A program made the position numbers and the translations under genes. 64,000 nt of DNA, taken from positions 126,905,583 through 126,969,582 of the forward strand of contig NC_133390.1 of assembly GCF_047511655.1 (NCBI RefSeq). Reading direction: 5' to 3'. This document shows positions 1 through 12,218 of the stretch, piece after piece; the stretch's first letter is position 1; each line of letters starts with the position of its first letter. The notes beneath the pieces are model-generated. The model did no database searches. It saw only the letters and a list, made by a program, of their open reading frames with translations, and was not told where the DNA came from. This stretch comes from Castor canadensis (taxonomy: Eukaryota > Chordata > Mammalia > Rodentia > Castoridae).

Positions 1-195
1 GATAACAGACTGGTGGTTGCTAGGAGGCGGGGGTGGAGCACAAGGGACCTATGGGGCCATCCTGAGGGGTGATAAAATGTTTTGTGTTTTGATTGTGGTG
101 ATTACGTGGATGTATGAATTTTTCACAAGTCATGAAATGCTACTTTAAATGAATGCAGTTTACTGTATGTAACTGACATTTCATTGAAGTTGTGG
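1..195 (+). mobile_element. Old L1 LINE 3' fragment
   Basis: The text (a stretch on a residue mounted near 'tggtggttgctaggagg', then 'gattgtggtgattacgtgg' and 'tttttcacaagtcatgaaa') is the familiar pattern of the end of ORF2/3'UTR in old mammalian L1 elements. A similar piece lies at 48200-48360. Confidence 0.45.
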
Positions 196-411
196 GGGGA
201 ACATGGAATCCGAATCCCCCAACCCCCACAGTCCTGCCCATCGTGCTTTGGATATGTTGAATTTTGATCTCTTTTCTCTTTATTCAGACATACAGGCATT
301 TCCCACAATTCTACTTCAGTGTGAAGATATTAATATCTTCATCCTCAGTGTCCCTTCCTGGGTCAATTATATTTGGATAAAATTTGTTGCCTTGCTTGAG
401 GTGGTGCTATT

Positions 412-1026
412 GTAACTAGGAGTTCTAGGCCACAGTCCCAACTTCAGGGGTTCCACATGTCAGGTCTGGCCACCCACCCCCAATATGCCAAGAAAGAGTG
501 GAGTAGTGGTGAAGGGTAGAGAAGAGATTTATCACACTGCAGGGCTGTGCACCACAGGAAGAGGCAGTCTCCACTTCAGCCATCTTCAGAGTACAGGCAT
601 GAGCATTAGGTTTAAATAGAGGAAGGATAAGGTCAGGGGGAGAGAGGTGTATGTAAGTATTAAACAGTCCCAGCCACAAGTGTGTCTTGGTGGCCAAAGA
701 TGGTGGTCCGGTTGTCTCAGGATTGATCAGGTGGGCCCTTGGCCATTGTTGCCTGGTGGGTGTTCTGTCCTGCAGAGGTTCTGCTGTTCCTTCCCTTGGG
801 GGTAGTTTCTAATCAAGAGATGTTATTGATTAGTCCTGTCCTTTCTGGAACCCAAGCAGGGGTGGGGAGGGACTGACTCAGAGTGAAGGAGACAGATATG
901 CAGTGGAAGCAGAGATATCAAGCTTTCATCCTTCTGACAGTTACCCTTTGCACATTTGCAGGCCCAAGTGAAGAGTCCAGTGCTTTTCAGCAAAAGCAGT
1001 TTCTAAAAGCACCTGTTGTACTATCA
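412..1026 (-). mobile_element. Solo-LTR-like element, copy A
   Basis: It is clearly homologous to 4893-5605 along its whole length (shared blocks include 'gccatcttcag', 'tattaaacagtcc', 'tagtcctgtcctttctgg' and 'ttttcagcaaaagcagttt'), in the same orientation but lacking about 100 bp in the middle. On the - strand it carries a TATA-like CTATTTAAAC (about 617-625) and a polyadenylation-like sequence about 90 bp downstream (about 527), the spacing expected inside an LTR. No gag or pol remnant lies between the two copies, so they are best read as independent solo LTRs. The family name is unknown to me. Confidence 0.55.
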
Positions 1027-1570
1027 AAATCAGTTTCCACATCTGTGATTGTTTTGCTTTCTGGATGAAGAAGAGCTGGTGAGCACGGGCATGTGGCCCT
1101 TGGGCCTCTCACAACAGGCTTACAACATGAAGACAGTCACCTTGGCTGTTCTGGACATCCTCAAGGCCACACTTGAACACTACCTCTTGCCATCAGCCAC
1201 CTGGCTAACGTAGACCTCCTCCTTCCCTTATCTCACTCAAAACAGCTTCCCACCTCAACTAGGTTTCCCTCCCTCACTTCAAGGTCCCTTGAAAGCCACC
1301 ATTCCTATTTCACTTGTTGTTGCTGCCCCCTTTCACTGGGATGTAGCTTCCTCATATATATAGTAGTCACCTGCACGAGATCCAGTGATTTTATACATGA
1401 GAGCTTAGGGTGGGGCCTAGGTTAACTCCACTGCTCCTGCCTCAGTCTTTCTCTCCCTTTAGGGCCAAAAGCATTTTCATCTCTGAATGGCTGGCACTTT
1501 CACCTAAAACATCTGCCTCTTGAACATCCTTACTACAGCGCTGTTTTTCTCGGGTTCTCCATAATGTGAA
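1027..1570. other. CMTM8 intron 1, no feature seen
   Basis: Unique-looking intronic sequence. No conserved ORF, repeat or RNA gene could be supported. Confidence 0.5.
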
Positions 1571-1571
1571 T

Positions 1572-2000
1572 GTGTTAGTATCCTATTGATGTAACAAATC
1601 ACATTAAACTTAGTGGCTTAAACCAATACAATTTTATTTTCCTAAGTTCTGGAAGTCAGATGTCCAAAATCAGTCTCACTGAGCTAAAGCTGAGATGTCA
1701 GCAGGGCTGTGTTCCTATTGGCTTTCAGGGAGAACTGGTTCTCTTGCTTTTTCTAGTGCATTCTTTGGCTTCAGATCTCTCTTCAATTGGCTCTTATGCC
1801 TTTGTGTCTCACTCATGTGTATCATTGGGCCATCCAACAACCTAGGACAATTTCCCCATCTGAGGATCCTTAGGTTAATCACATCTGCTGGATTCCTTCT
1901 GCTCTGTAAGACTCTGGAGATCAGGATATGGACGTCTTTGGGTTCCCGTGACTCTGCCTCTGAGAGATAACAAGTGGTCCTTTTCTTACTTTCTCTCTTC
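1572..2000 (-). mobile_element. Ancient MaLR/LTR-like repeat fragment
   Basis: It starts 'tgttagtatcctattgatgtaac' (only part quoted) and continues with 'agttctggaagtcagatgtcc' style text and 'gctgagatgtcagcagggctg', a widely dispersed mammalian repeat pattern also seen at 51750-51935 and 26480-26750. Family assignment is from memory and uncertain. Confidence 0.4.
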
Positions 2001-2004
2001 ACAA

Positions 2005-2265
2005 TCTTCTAAAGCAGTCCCCTGCCATCAGCACTTGTAAATAATTCACCTGCCTTCCCAAGCCCACCCAAAGGCTCTCATCTGGTAGTTCTGAGATGGA
2101 GCCCAAGCATCTGCAGTTTGAACAAATTTGCCATAAATCATTGAAACTACCTCCCTGAGCTCCACCCACTCCACCCATCTGCTCTCACAGGGGCCCAGAC
2201 ATCTGCATTTTGACAAATTTGCCAAGAGATTTGGATGCTGGTAGGCTGAGCCCCGCACTCAGAGG
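2005..2265. mobile_element. hAT-Charlie-type DNA transposon fragments
   Basis: Two similar stretches ('aagcatctgcagtttgaaca' and 'agacatctgcattttgacaa', about 110 bp apart) resemble the middle of non-autonomous hAT-Charlie elements. The edges are not defined. Confidence 0.35.
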
Positions 2266-3219
2266 TGCTGCCTAGACTAGTTCCTACAGAGGTTCTATAG
2301 GATTTCTTTCTCATATTAGAGTTTGGCACAGCTGCAGTACAGCCACATCCCACAAAAGTCTTATTGACACCTGGTTCTGCTTGAACCAGGGCCCTTGTGG
2401 AGAAAGGCAGCAGTGTGAGTTAAGAAAGACAGTGGTAGTTTCTGTGGTTATGCCGGCTGAGAACAAACACGGGCATAGGAATTGCAGGAGTCGGGGAGGA
2501 GCTGGGGGAGTGTTGGAGGCTCCCACCTGGGCTTTGTGGAAGTTGTCAGGGGTGGGAGGGTTGGAGCATGATCTGCAGGAGCCAGCCTTTGGAGGATCAG
2601 AGGTGTGGGACAGATCCTGCTGGGGAGAGGGGGGTAGGCAGGTAGACCAGAAATTGTCAGTTTGCCTCTTTTCTTACTTTCCATTACTGGCAAGGAGGAT
2701 GAATTGTCTAAGGATAGGCTTGGGAGGGTCCAACTGAAGCATTGCTGATCTTGATTGTGTTCAGTGAATGCTTCAGTAAATGCTGGCCCTAACCCTGGTT
2801 TACTTCCTGGTGCTTGGGGGCCACAGTGAAACTTTGCCCATTCATTGTCTACACAGTGAATTAAGTGCTGGGGGGAAACCAAAGTAAATAAGGCACAGCC
2901 CCTATCTGCAAATATTTTGCAGTCCAGGAAAGAAGAGATGTGGACTCTGAGCCCTGAGACAGGCAAAGTGAAGCAAGAGCTGGAAGGGTGAACTGCTGGC
3001 CAGGGCTTGGAGAGGTGCCTGCAGTGGGGTCCCTGGGATGTTATGAAAGAGAAAGGGACACCATTGCAGAGTGAGTTTGGAAAAAGCTGTCTTGCACTAG
3101 GTAAATTTTATTACTACGTGGTCTTGAGATAGTGTGTGGTGTTAGATACTAATTCCTAAATGATCTGGGGTTGATGACTTAAACTTTATAACTTGTAAGA
3201 AAGCCAAATGCCTCTCACC
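2266..3219. other. CMTM8 intron 1, unassigned
   Basis: It contains a 172-codon ORF on the - strand (2448-2966) with no recognisable domain, ordinary intron composition and no flanking splice logic, so I do not call it a gene. A faint MIR/L2-like patch lies around 2750-2900. Confidence 0.4.
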
Positions 3220-3305
3220 TTTTTTTTTTTATTCACTGCTGGGGATGGAACCCAGGGCCTTGCACATGCTAGGCAAGTGCTCCACCACTGAGCGACACTC
3301 CAGCT
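3220..3305 (-). mobile_element. ID-type (tRNA-derived) SINE
   Basis: Read on the - strand it starts GGAGTGTCGCTCAGTGGTGG and continues with the B-box region GGTTCCATCCC before an A-rich tail (the T10 run at 3221-3230). This is the classical rodent ID layout derived from tRNA-Ala. Confidence 0.8.
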
Positions 3306-4892
3306 TCTTCTTTTTTTTTTTTTTTGAATGAATGAGATTCATTTTGACAAAATTGTAACACTCCTTGAAATAACCAGACATCCTCTGGAAGGTTACAAAA
3401 GAAAATTAGTGATATCTAATAAAATTATACTCAGTCCTTTCTATAATTCCACTTTTTGCTCACATGGACCCTTCATACTTTAGCAGATTTGATGAAGTTT
3501 TGGCCATTGTCTTTTTAAAGAAATTCCTTAGAGATTACCTCGGACTTTTCCAGATATCCCCTGTTTACATTGTGTCCTCAGCCTTGACAGATGGCAACTT
3601 AGAGCACCTTAGAAGACGATTGACAGGAGGCAGGACAGGAATGCGCCTTTTATGGTGGGAAGGCTGTGGCTCAACAGCTCAGGCCGGGTGGAGATTTTTA
3701 ATCCATTACTGAGGTCTGTCTACCTGAGTAGGAAAGCGAAGTATAAAGACACCTGCTTGCTTGTTTGGGGATTGTTTTTCTTTCTTTTTTTTTTTCCCCA
3801 AGACAGCAACAATTTCAACTGGGACTCAAGATTTCAAGAAGAGAAGTATTTGGGTGAGAGGAGAAGCCAAATTTTTCCATGAAGTTTTTAGAAATCACTG
3901 GCCCCTGGCTGGACAGCAGCCCCCTTAGCCTACATTTCTGTTTGTTTGTTTGTTTGTTTTTCCCTGAGGCACTAAATATATGAACTGTTGGGATTTTTTT
4001 CTTTGGTGTAAAATTCTTTCCATTTATATATATTTACTGAGTCACCATTCAGCTCAAATCCCTGTTTTTGAGTCCCGATTCAGCAGTCTATTTGCCAGTT
4101 TGTTAGATGTTTTCCTCCGATGGAGAGGTGCTCTTGTGCATTATTAAAAAATGCAAGACAAGCCAGTGTTTGGACACTGAACTGAGCATTGGGGAAAGGC
4201 TCAGGGTCTTAACTCGTAAGCTCTACAGCCCCCCAGAGTGTTGTCACAGACAGGCACCTGGTGTCAGCTTGTCACTCTTAAGCCGTGGGACCTGGAACGG
4301 GGACCCATGTCTGCCACTCCCTTATCTGGAATCCAGGTTGGTGACAGGATTGACCTCAAGGTGTTGCTGTAGCCCTGGCTACAAGTCCTGGCTCTGGGCC
4401 CAAAACTCATTCACACCCACATTAAGAGAAAGTGACATAATATATAACGAGAAATGGATTTCTTTATAGTTTGGGCCAAACTGGAGAGAGAGAAATTCCT
4501 GATTTGTCTCCACCTTGTCTATAGCAGAGATACAACTTACAGGAAAGATGCCACAGAAACCACGGCATATCCATGTGGAGATCAGCTTTCCTCTGGGAGG
4601 TGCTCATGGTGCCTTCCCTCCCAGCATGGAATTTCCTGTAGAAAGCCCAGTTCCTAGGCTGTGCAGAATTACACTTGAAATGACATTTCAGAATAAATGT
4701 TAAGGCTGAAGGGAGGGAAGTAGGAGGTGGTTATAACTTTGTCTGGTTTTATTTTTAAATTCACATATCCTTGGTGGGAATATAAATTGATGTGACCGTC
4801 ATTAGGGTCATTGTAATGAGTGGTGTGTTCTTTGACCCAGTCATTACTTCTGTGTAAATCTATACCAGGAGGCACCTGATGGTAGGTGTACA
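3306..4892. other. CMTM8 intron 1, unassigned
   Basis: It has T-rich runs (3310-3325, 3782-3796), a (GTTT)n run near 3943-3960 and short chance ORFs. No gene is supported. Confidence 0.4.
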
Positions 4893-5605
4893 AGGTGATG
4901 TTTTGCAGTACTACAGTCAAAGTTTTAGACTCCAGGCCCAAACTCCTGCATTCCACTTTCCAGGTCCAGCCACCCACTCTTATATGCCAAATAAAAGGCA
5001 TGGTGAAGGCAGAGAAAGGTTTATTACACACCTTGGGACATGCTGTGGGAAGAGGCAGAGGAAGCACTCAGCCATCTTCAGCCATCTTTGGGGTACAGAC
5101 AGGAGCTCTAGCTTTAAATAGACAAAGAACTGGGGTAGGAGAGGAAGATATGTGTAATATTAAACAGTCCTTGTCAAAGTGTGGCCTGATTGATTATTTT
5201 CTCAGTTCTGGGTCTCCAAGGGTTCCGGAGGAGTTCTCATTACTGACTGTCCTCACTTGAGGGGAACAAACCGATTCCTATGACATGATTACTCCTGTAC
5301 CAGGGTACAGCCTCATTACAGGTAATTGTCTTCATTGGGAGAAGGAGGTGTATCTGTCCCACAAGCTGTGCTGTTCCTTAAAGGTAGTTTTGATCCCCTG
5401 AATAAAGATGTTATTGGTTGGTCCTGTCCTTCCTGGTACCCAAGGTGATTGCAAAGTGACTGCAGAGAATACGGCTTAAAGAAAAGACGTACAAAATGGA
5501 AGCAGGGAGCCAGGTATTTCTCCTGCTTTTAGTTAATTCATAAGGCCAAGTAAGGAGTCAGTGATTTTCAGCAAAAGCAGTTTAAGTACCTGTTACAGCA
5601 CACCT
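4893..5605 (-). mobile_element. Solo-LTR-like element, copy B (fuller copy)
   Basis: Same family and orientation as 412-1026. On the - strand a TATA-like CTATTTAAAG is at about 5112-5121 and AATAAA is at about 5020-5025 (TTTATT on +), 90 bp apart, matching an LTR with a short R region. The - strand reading begins TGTAACAGGTACTT, giving a TG start as LTRs have. No internal retroviral genes are adjacent and no clear target-site duplication was found. Confidence 0.55.
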
Positions 5606-5860
5606 TGAAATAGCTAAGACTGGAAACAACTCAAAATGCCAGCCCGTAGGGTACTAGGAGAGTCAGATATTGGCATATTGAGAATACCACGTAACAGTTA
5701 AAAAAAAGTAAGGATGCTTTCTGAAGTTCTTAGAAAAGACCTCCAAAATGCATTAAGTCAGAAAACAAGGGATAGGGAAGTGGAGGGTTGAGTATAATTT
5801 TGGAAAGACTCACAAACTAAGAAGCATTGGCCTCTAGGGAGTAGGGAAGCTAAGCTGTCC
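5606..5860 (+). mobile_element. Old L1/HAL1-like fragment
   Basis: Phrases such as 'gaaatagctaagactggaaa', 'gtaaggatgctttctgaag' and 'gcattaagtcagaaaac' resemble the 3' part of old LINE-1-type elements. It is strongly decayed. Confidence 0.35.
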
Positions 5861-7009
5861 AGAAAGATCCCAAATGCAGTTCCCAGAAACAAGGACTCTT
5901 CTCCCTGCCTAGCGCCTCACACCTTCCCATTTTTTAATCATGTAATGTGTTAATTTGAAGAATTAGGATAACAAAAAAGAATTTCGACCCACCCTTCTCT
6001 TGGATAGGTACCTCTGTAGCTCGCTGTAGCCCCGTTCACAATGCCCAGACCCTGGGGGCTTCCTTACATTTAGATCACAGAAACGGGAGTATTATTTTTT
6101 TGATAGTGAGAAACTCGAAACTGAGCGTAATAAAACTCCATCTACCCAACAACCAGGTCCAGTGATTTTTAATTTACGGTTCCTGTTTTTCATCCGTATT
6201 CCTACTCAGTCTTCCTCAGTTGGGATTTTGAAGAAATACTAGATGGCATATTGTTTAACCTGTAAATATTTTGGAGCTCTAAAAGATAGGAACCTCCTTT
6301 AATGTTTTGAAAGTATTATATTTTGCAATATAAATTTTTGAATTATGTTTCACTTCTTTCTCTGCCCTCATACAGAGTCACATCATTCCCACACTTGAAC
6401 GTGACCAAGGTTCCTCCGCTTCATCCATCCCTTTACCTTGTTTCTCAGGTGCACGTCCAGTTCCTTCCAGCACTTCCTACTGTTAAGCCTACGCTTAACC
6501 TACCTAGTGACATCATCATCCTGTGTCTGTGTTGTTAGCCAGCTCCCCCAGTTCCACTTTTCCAATTGCCCACTCACTTTAAGAGGCTAATAAGGGTGAA
6601 AGGCAACAAAATACCCTGGTATTCATGCAAACCAGCACTGTCACGAAGGCGGCCATGGCAGAACTCTCAAAACAGCCCTTGGTTGGTTTGCCAGCTGATG
6701 TCAGGATGCTTACCATAAAAGGGGCTTGGGATTGTGATCAGTAAAGAGCAGAACGTAAACTTGCAAGTGGAGGCCCATGTGCATCTGCTCACACGGCCAC
6801 ACTGCTCCATGCAGCTGGTGGGAAAGGGCATCAAAAACACTTTCCTCCCTTCAGACTGGGGACTTAGTGATTCTGTTATCTAAAAATCTTCTCTAAACTA
6901 ACCCCAAACAGACCCCTCTCAGCTCCTTGGCAAGCTGCCCTTATGCATTTGAAATAGGGTTGGATTTTAAAGAAATGAAAACATGCCTACTCAAAAACTT
7001 GTGATGAAT
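5861..7009. other. CMTM8 intron 1, no feature seen
   Basis: AT-rich unique sequence. No gene, RNA or clear repeat is supported. Confidence 0.4.
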
Positions 7010-7447
7010 ATTTGTAAGTAGCATTCTTCATAATAGCCAAAACATGGAAACTACCCAAATGCCATCAGCAGATGAATTTATAAACAAAACGTGGTAGATC
7101 TTACAATGGAATAGTGCTCAGTCATTAAAAGGATAGACTCTCAACATGCCACAACATGGCTGGACCTTTGGTGACACTGGTCTCAGTGAAACAAGGCCAC
7201 AAAAGACTACACACTGCCCAGTTCCATGTGTGTCAGATGTATGGACTCAAATAAAGACAGTGGGGTGGTTGTGGGAGGAGAAAACGAAGAGCAACTGCTA
7301 ATGGGTTAGGATTTCCATAGTGATGACAGTGCTCTAAAACAGATTGTGGTGACAGTTGCGCAACTCCAAATACACTACTATCCACTGAATTCTGTACTTT
7401 AGGTGGTTGCATTTGTGATATGGAAATTATATCTCAATAAAGCTGCC
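7010..7447 (+). mobile_element. L1 LINE 3' end fragment
   Basis: It contains the hallmarks of the L1 ORF2 end: 'attcttcataatagccaaaa', 'cccaaatgccatcagcagatg', 'caatggaatagtgctcagtc' and then 3'UTR text. It is decayed by stops and indels. Confidence 0.7.
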
Positions 7448-7530
7448 TCAAGGGTTGCTTGAGCCCAGGAGCTCCAGGCTAGCCTGGGCAATGTAGCAAA
7501 ACTCCATCTCTTTAAAAAAGGAAGGAAATA
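7448..7530 (+). mobile_element. B1/Alu-like (7SL-derived) SINE fragment
   Basis: 'gcttgagcccaggagctcca' then 'agcctgggcaatgtagcaaa' is the right half of a 7SL-derived monomer, followed by an A-rich tail. Confidence 0.65.
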
Positions 7531-8692
7531 ATTTTAAACAAGAATTAATTTACATATGATGTCCCAAGACATGCCCATATGTCTTCACGGGCGTTCATTT
7601 TTTTTCCTGGGGTTGGAGTGGAGTGTGGCATGGGGAGCTGCTAAGTAGTGTGAGGAAGCAGGAGAGGCAGCTTCTGTTGGAACTCTGTGTTCACATAGCT
7701 TCTCTCTCCAGAAGTACACCTGTAAATCAGTGGTAACCACGCAGCTCTGCCATCTTTTCTACTTCCACTCTTTGCTTGGGGTTGTGATGCTCGTCCTACT
7801 GTAGAGAATAGCTTCCTTCCTTCTCCACCTGCCCTCCACATACATTGTAAAGCATTTTGTTCTTTCTGGACATAGTCAGTGACTTTCCTTTTCTGAACTT
7901 TTCCTGTGTTGGTAATTGCTTTGGTCTTCAAAAAACAGTGCTGGTATCAGCTAGGGACAGACCCTTTTGTTTGTATTGTTTAACAAGCAGACAGGGTTTA
8001 AAAATAACACCCATACATGTGGTGTGTTTTCCTACTGATGAGACAGCTGGACCAGCCCCGTTCCCAGGGAAAGATGGCACTGTTTAAACAACCTCAGGGA
8101 CCTGGAAGAGGCTCAGGTCACCTGCCAGCTTTTTCAGTTGAAAAGCTGCTGCATAGAGGAAATTGTGGTGGGAAGAGGGGCAAGGATGCACAGCCAGCAG
8201 GGTGTGTGTGTGGGGCGGGGGTTGACAACACCGGTGGACAACCACTTGTGGAGCCTTGTACATACATAGGAGGGGGAGACCCAAGCTTTGCAGGGTGTGC
8301 TCTGCTGTGGCCAACTTGGGGGGAGTCCCCACCATGCCACCCCAGATTCCATTTGACATGAAGGGAAATGGTGGCTGTAACCTGCTCAATCAGCAGTTGG
8401 CAAACCACACTTGGGGCCAAATCTGACCTGCTACCCACGCTCCAATATTTCCTTTTAAACACAGTCCTGCCTGCTGGCTTTTGTGTTAGCTGCTCTTAGG
8501 CTTCGCTGGCAAAGATGAATTAGTGCCACTGTTTGGCCCTGTCTGAGAAAAGGTTTGCTGATTTCAGTGCTGCTGTAGTTTGGATCTGGAAGGTCCCCAA
8601 AGCCCATGTGTTAAAAGCTTGGTTCCCAGGATGGTGCTTTTGGGAGGTGGTGGAACCTTGGGTAGGTGAACCCGGTACAGTAGGCTGTGTGT
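7531..8692. other. CMTM8 intron 1, unassigned
   Basis: Overlapping ORFs of up to 114 codons on both strands at 8017-8462 are mutually exclusive and without a known domain. I treat them as chance. Confidence 0.4.
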
Positions 8693-8880
8693 GGTACCGG
8701 GTATTGAACCTAGGTCTCCACACGCTAGATAAGCTCTAGACAAGTGCTCACCACCTGAACTATGTGGGGGTGTGCTTTGGAAAATAATTGGAAGCTCACT
8801 GTCTCGTCTCTTTTCACCTCCCTGCTGCAGTACTGGGGATTGAACCCAGGGCCTCACACTCTTTAGGCAAGCACTCTAGA
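8693..8880 (-). mobile_element. Two decayed tRNA-derived SINEs
   Basis: 8693-8768 ('gtattgaacctaggtctcca') and 8829-8880 ('actggggattgaacccaggg') are the complements of the B-box ends of ID-like SINEs in - orientation. Confidence 0.6.
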
Positions 8881-9300
8881 AGGATATTGTGAGACTTCAG
8901 TATCTTCCTCTTTTTCTTCCTTTCATTTTATCCCCATCAGAAAAATGTTATCTGGAGCTCTCCTTCCGAAAGAGAATGTGGACTTGTTATAAATATTATC
9001 AATACAGTTTGTTAAAATTTGAGCAGGAAGTTTCTGTGTACAATGGGCAAGACACTGGTTTGGTGTAATCATCCCAGTCTCATGAGCCTGGCGTGGATGT
9101 GTCCTGCCCTGCTATCATCTCACATTCCTCAAGTGGGGAGGTATTCCTGTCAAACCTGGAGGCTGGGATCTCCCAGCTGCATCTCACCCAGGAAGGGGCT
9201 TGGTGATGCAGATAACTCAGAACACCACCTTATTAAGGCCTCTGGCTGGGCCTGAGAATTAAATGGACATATGACACATTAACAGGAAAAAAAGCACACA
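8881..9300. other. CMTM8 intron 1, no feature seen
   Basis: Unique-looking intron sequence with one 78-codon chance ORF. Confidence 0.4.
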
Positions 9301-9480
9301 GGTTTTTTTTGGTTTTGTTTTTGTTTGGTTTTTTTTTTTTTTTTACCAGAAAAATTCTTTTATTATACAACACTACTTAACAGATTTTTAAAAAATCCTT
9401 TTCACATTTACATGTGTATACATTGTTTGGGCCTCCTCCCCCCGCCCCCCTACCCCCACTCCCCACAGGTTTTACATATA
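9301..9480 (-). mobile_element. Probable retroposed 3' end with poly(A), C/G-rich tract
   Basis: On the - strand an AATAAA (9358-9363) is followed within about 15 bp by a long A-rich run (9301-9344 as T/G on +), the layout of a reverse-transcribed 3' end, from an L1 or from an mRNA. Next to it a C-run cluster (9437-9466) would be four G-runs on the - strand. I could not identify the source sequence to its right. Confidence 0.4.
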
Positions 9481-10434
9481 TTTGGGATTCCCCATAGGAG
9501 CATGAAGGCCCAGTGAAGTGGTGTTCGTGTTGTACCAGGGTAACAAAGAAGCAACTGTGGGAAGTAACTAGCACTCGAGAACACATGGGGAGACGGAAGG
9601 AAGGGTTGTCGTGGAAGTTCTGCTCGTGCAGACTCGGCCTCACCTGCCTGTCTCTGTGATAAGATGTTCCTGTCTTTCTGACGTAGGGATGGCATCTCCC
9701 ATTAAGGGGTTTTGTCCCTGTTTTCAGGAAGAAAGGGGTGGGGACAGAGTGCCTTTCTCATATCTGCTGCTTTTCAGTGCCTTTAACTGCAGATAATCTT
9801 CATGCCAATGTGGTCTCTTTTGGGGTAGCACGTCCTGCCATTCTTCAGGGAACTTTGAAATCTTAGCTCATTTGGCAACAGTATATCTTCTGACTATGTT
9901 AGTTGGGGCACTGATCTATGAACATCCCAGTGGGTCATTATAGGCCTGTTTAAATTGGGAAACAGCCCAAAGGGTGCTGGGGTGGGAAAAAAGTCCCAAT
10001 AATAGAGATGCAAAGCCATTGGCAGGTTTAAAAAAGCCTCTGCAGTCATCTGTTCTTGGATGAAAGGCCACACAGAGCCACTCCACCTGCTCCTGGAGCA
10101 GGGAAGGGAGGTGACTTCCCTTTTTTAAGACTTAATGGAAGGGAAATTCACAGTTGGCGTCTAAATTAACAAGTCTGTTTTCTATAAGTCTGGGCTTACA
10201 GAGTTTTTCAATCAAAATATCTCAAACCTCTGAGGGTGAAATTCTCTCAGGGATCTGAGTGGAAAGCCTGAGACTCCCCAGGTTAAATTTTTTTGAAGTT
10301 TGATTTATTTTTTACATTTCTTTCAGCTATCTTCTCCCCTGTAATTTTCTGATTTTGATTTTTGAATGTAAAGATACTTAGTTATTTTCCCATGATAGCA
10401 CTTAACTTCTTCTTTGAATAAAATTGGTGCGCCA
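9481..10434. other. CMTM8 intron 1, probable old repeat, unassigned
   Basis: The block around 9640-9900 reads like a dispersed mammalian repeat ('ctcatatctgctgcttttca', 'cttcatgccaatgtggtctc'), but I cannot name the family. Confidence 0.3.
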
Positions 10435-10524
10435 AGGGCTGGCAGAGTGACTCAAGCAGCTAGAATGCCTGCCTAACAAGCCTGAAGCCCTGAGTTCAAA
10501 ACCCAGTGTTGAAAAAAAAAAAAA
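10435..10524 (+). mobile_element. tRNA-derived SINE
   Basis: GGGCTGGCAGAGTGACTCAA (A-box side), then 'ccctgagttcaaaacccag' (B box) and an A13 tail. Confidence 0.8.
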
Positions 10525-12218
10525 GTGTTCCAAGATAACACAGATCCCATATTCCAGGACACTGCCGGGTCCCTGAGTCAGTCATGGGCTGCGTAATACT
10601 CCTTCTCATCTCTCAGTAATTGTAAGGGAGTTCCAAGGAGCCTGTGGCTGACTGGGAAATGCCAGGTTGAGTATTGGCGCCCACAACACAGAGGGATGTA
10701 GCTCTCTCAGGAGCTGACACAGTCAGTATCATAAACTAGGACAGGAGTGCTTAATGGGACTTGTGAAATGGCCAGCTTAAGATGCCCAGCAGGGACCTTC
10801 TCTCAGGAATGTCAGTGTGGTCCCAGGATGAGGCAGAGGCAGCCAGGAAAGGTGTGGGCACCCAGCAGGGCCCATCCCTTGGCATTTGAGGCTTCATTCC
10901 ACTGAAACTTGCCCTTCTGATGACTAGTCTGTGCTTGAGGCCATGACTAGTTCTCCTCACATAGCTGTCACCAAGGAGGTTTGGAAGATATGCTAGCTGT
11001 GAAACACTGTGGTCAAAAGGGGTTTCCAAAAGTGCCTCTAGCTCCACCACCACCCGCCCAGTGAATAAAATCTGAACTCCACGTGCCATTCCAAACTCCA
11101 CAATGTGGCCTCAACAGCCCGCTCTCTCCTTCTCACCCAGTCATCCCAACCATTGCCAATCCCATGGTTTTCTGCCCCTGTCCCCAGTGCAGGTGGTGCC
11201 AAATTCCAGCCTCATCCCTGGCCAGAGTGTAGCTACTCATATGGAGGGCCTGACCTTCCTGAGGTGGCACTTCTGCCGAGAACCCACAGCCATCTCTTGT
11301 TCACTCTGAGTGAACCTAGCAGCATGTTTTGACATGAAGCCACTTGCTTGACCCTTATTTGGCTGTGCTGGAGTGCTTTCTCTGTTTTATCTCCCTGGCT
11401 ACACTGCTCATTCTTCAAGGGAAGGGGCAGTGTTGTCTGCTAAGTTGGCCTGGTGCAAGGCCTTTTTGGTTGTCCTGGTACCCAGTAACCTTAGTGACCC
11501 TCAAGCAGCAGTGAAAAATGAACAATGGACTCTTTTGCAGATGTGCTATATAGAAGTGCAATCCAGGAAAACTAGTTTACATGGAAATTAAATTAGAAAG
11601 GGCTAATGCTCTCAAAGAGGATTGCATGCATCCTCTTGTGAGTATCTCCTCCCTACAGCTCCTAAATTTGGATTTACAGTGACTGAAAACATCTGTTAGG
11701 AAAAAAAGCTCTTACCTAGATTTAAAAGCACAATTGTTGCTGCATTTTTAAAAGACATTAAAAGGAAAATATTGATGGTTCTATTTTAAAATAAAACATA
11801 CTCTTACAACTTAATAATTCATTACCTGCCAAGGAAATTTTTATTTTAAATGAGTTTCTCTACTTTGATTGCTTCTCTACTTTGCTTGCTTCATTTTCTT
11901 GGAATGAAGTTTGAATTTGAACCTCCAAAGAAAATTACCAAAATTATCCCCCTGCATATTTCTTAGTTGCAAAATTTCGGATTCAGCACATAAGGAGTTT
12001 TCAGAGAGTAACTGCATGGTTCCATTCTCATATGCTAAATTATATAAGCTATGCTCTGGCCTCTTCTGGTACTTAATGTAGGTGGAAATTTTATCTTTTA
12101 TATGGCAGGACAAAAGGACTGACCTATGTAATATGTTGATTAGTCATATGGCAAATTGGCCTCTCTCTCTATATAGATTCTTTTCTTTTGTAGTACTAAG
12201 TGAATATTAGAACCCACG
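10525..12218. other. CMTM8 intron 1, no feature seen
   Basis: Apparently unique, partly AT-rich sequence. ORFs of 60-116 codons lack homology or splice context. Confidence 0.4.

Noticed and set aside
2448-2966. 172-codon ORF on the - strand in intron 1
   Set aside because: No domain, no start or splice context, ordinary intron composition, and part overlaps MIR/L2-like text.
8017-8462. Three overlapping ORFs of 72-114 codons on both strands
   Set aside because: Mutually exclusive frames with no known domain; a glycine/proline-rich bias only reflects local GC content.
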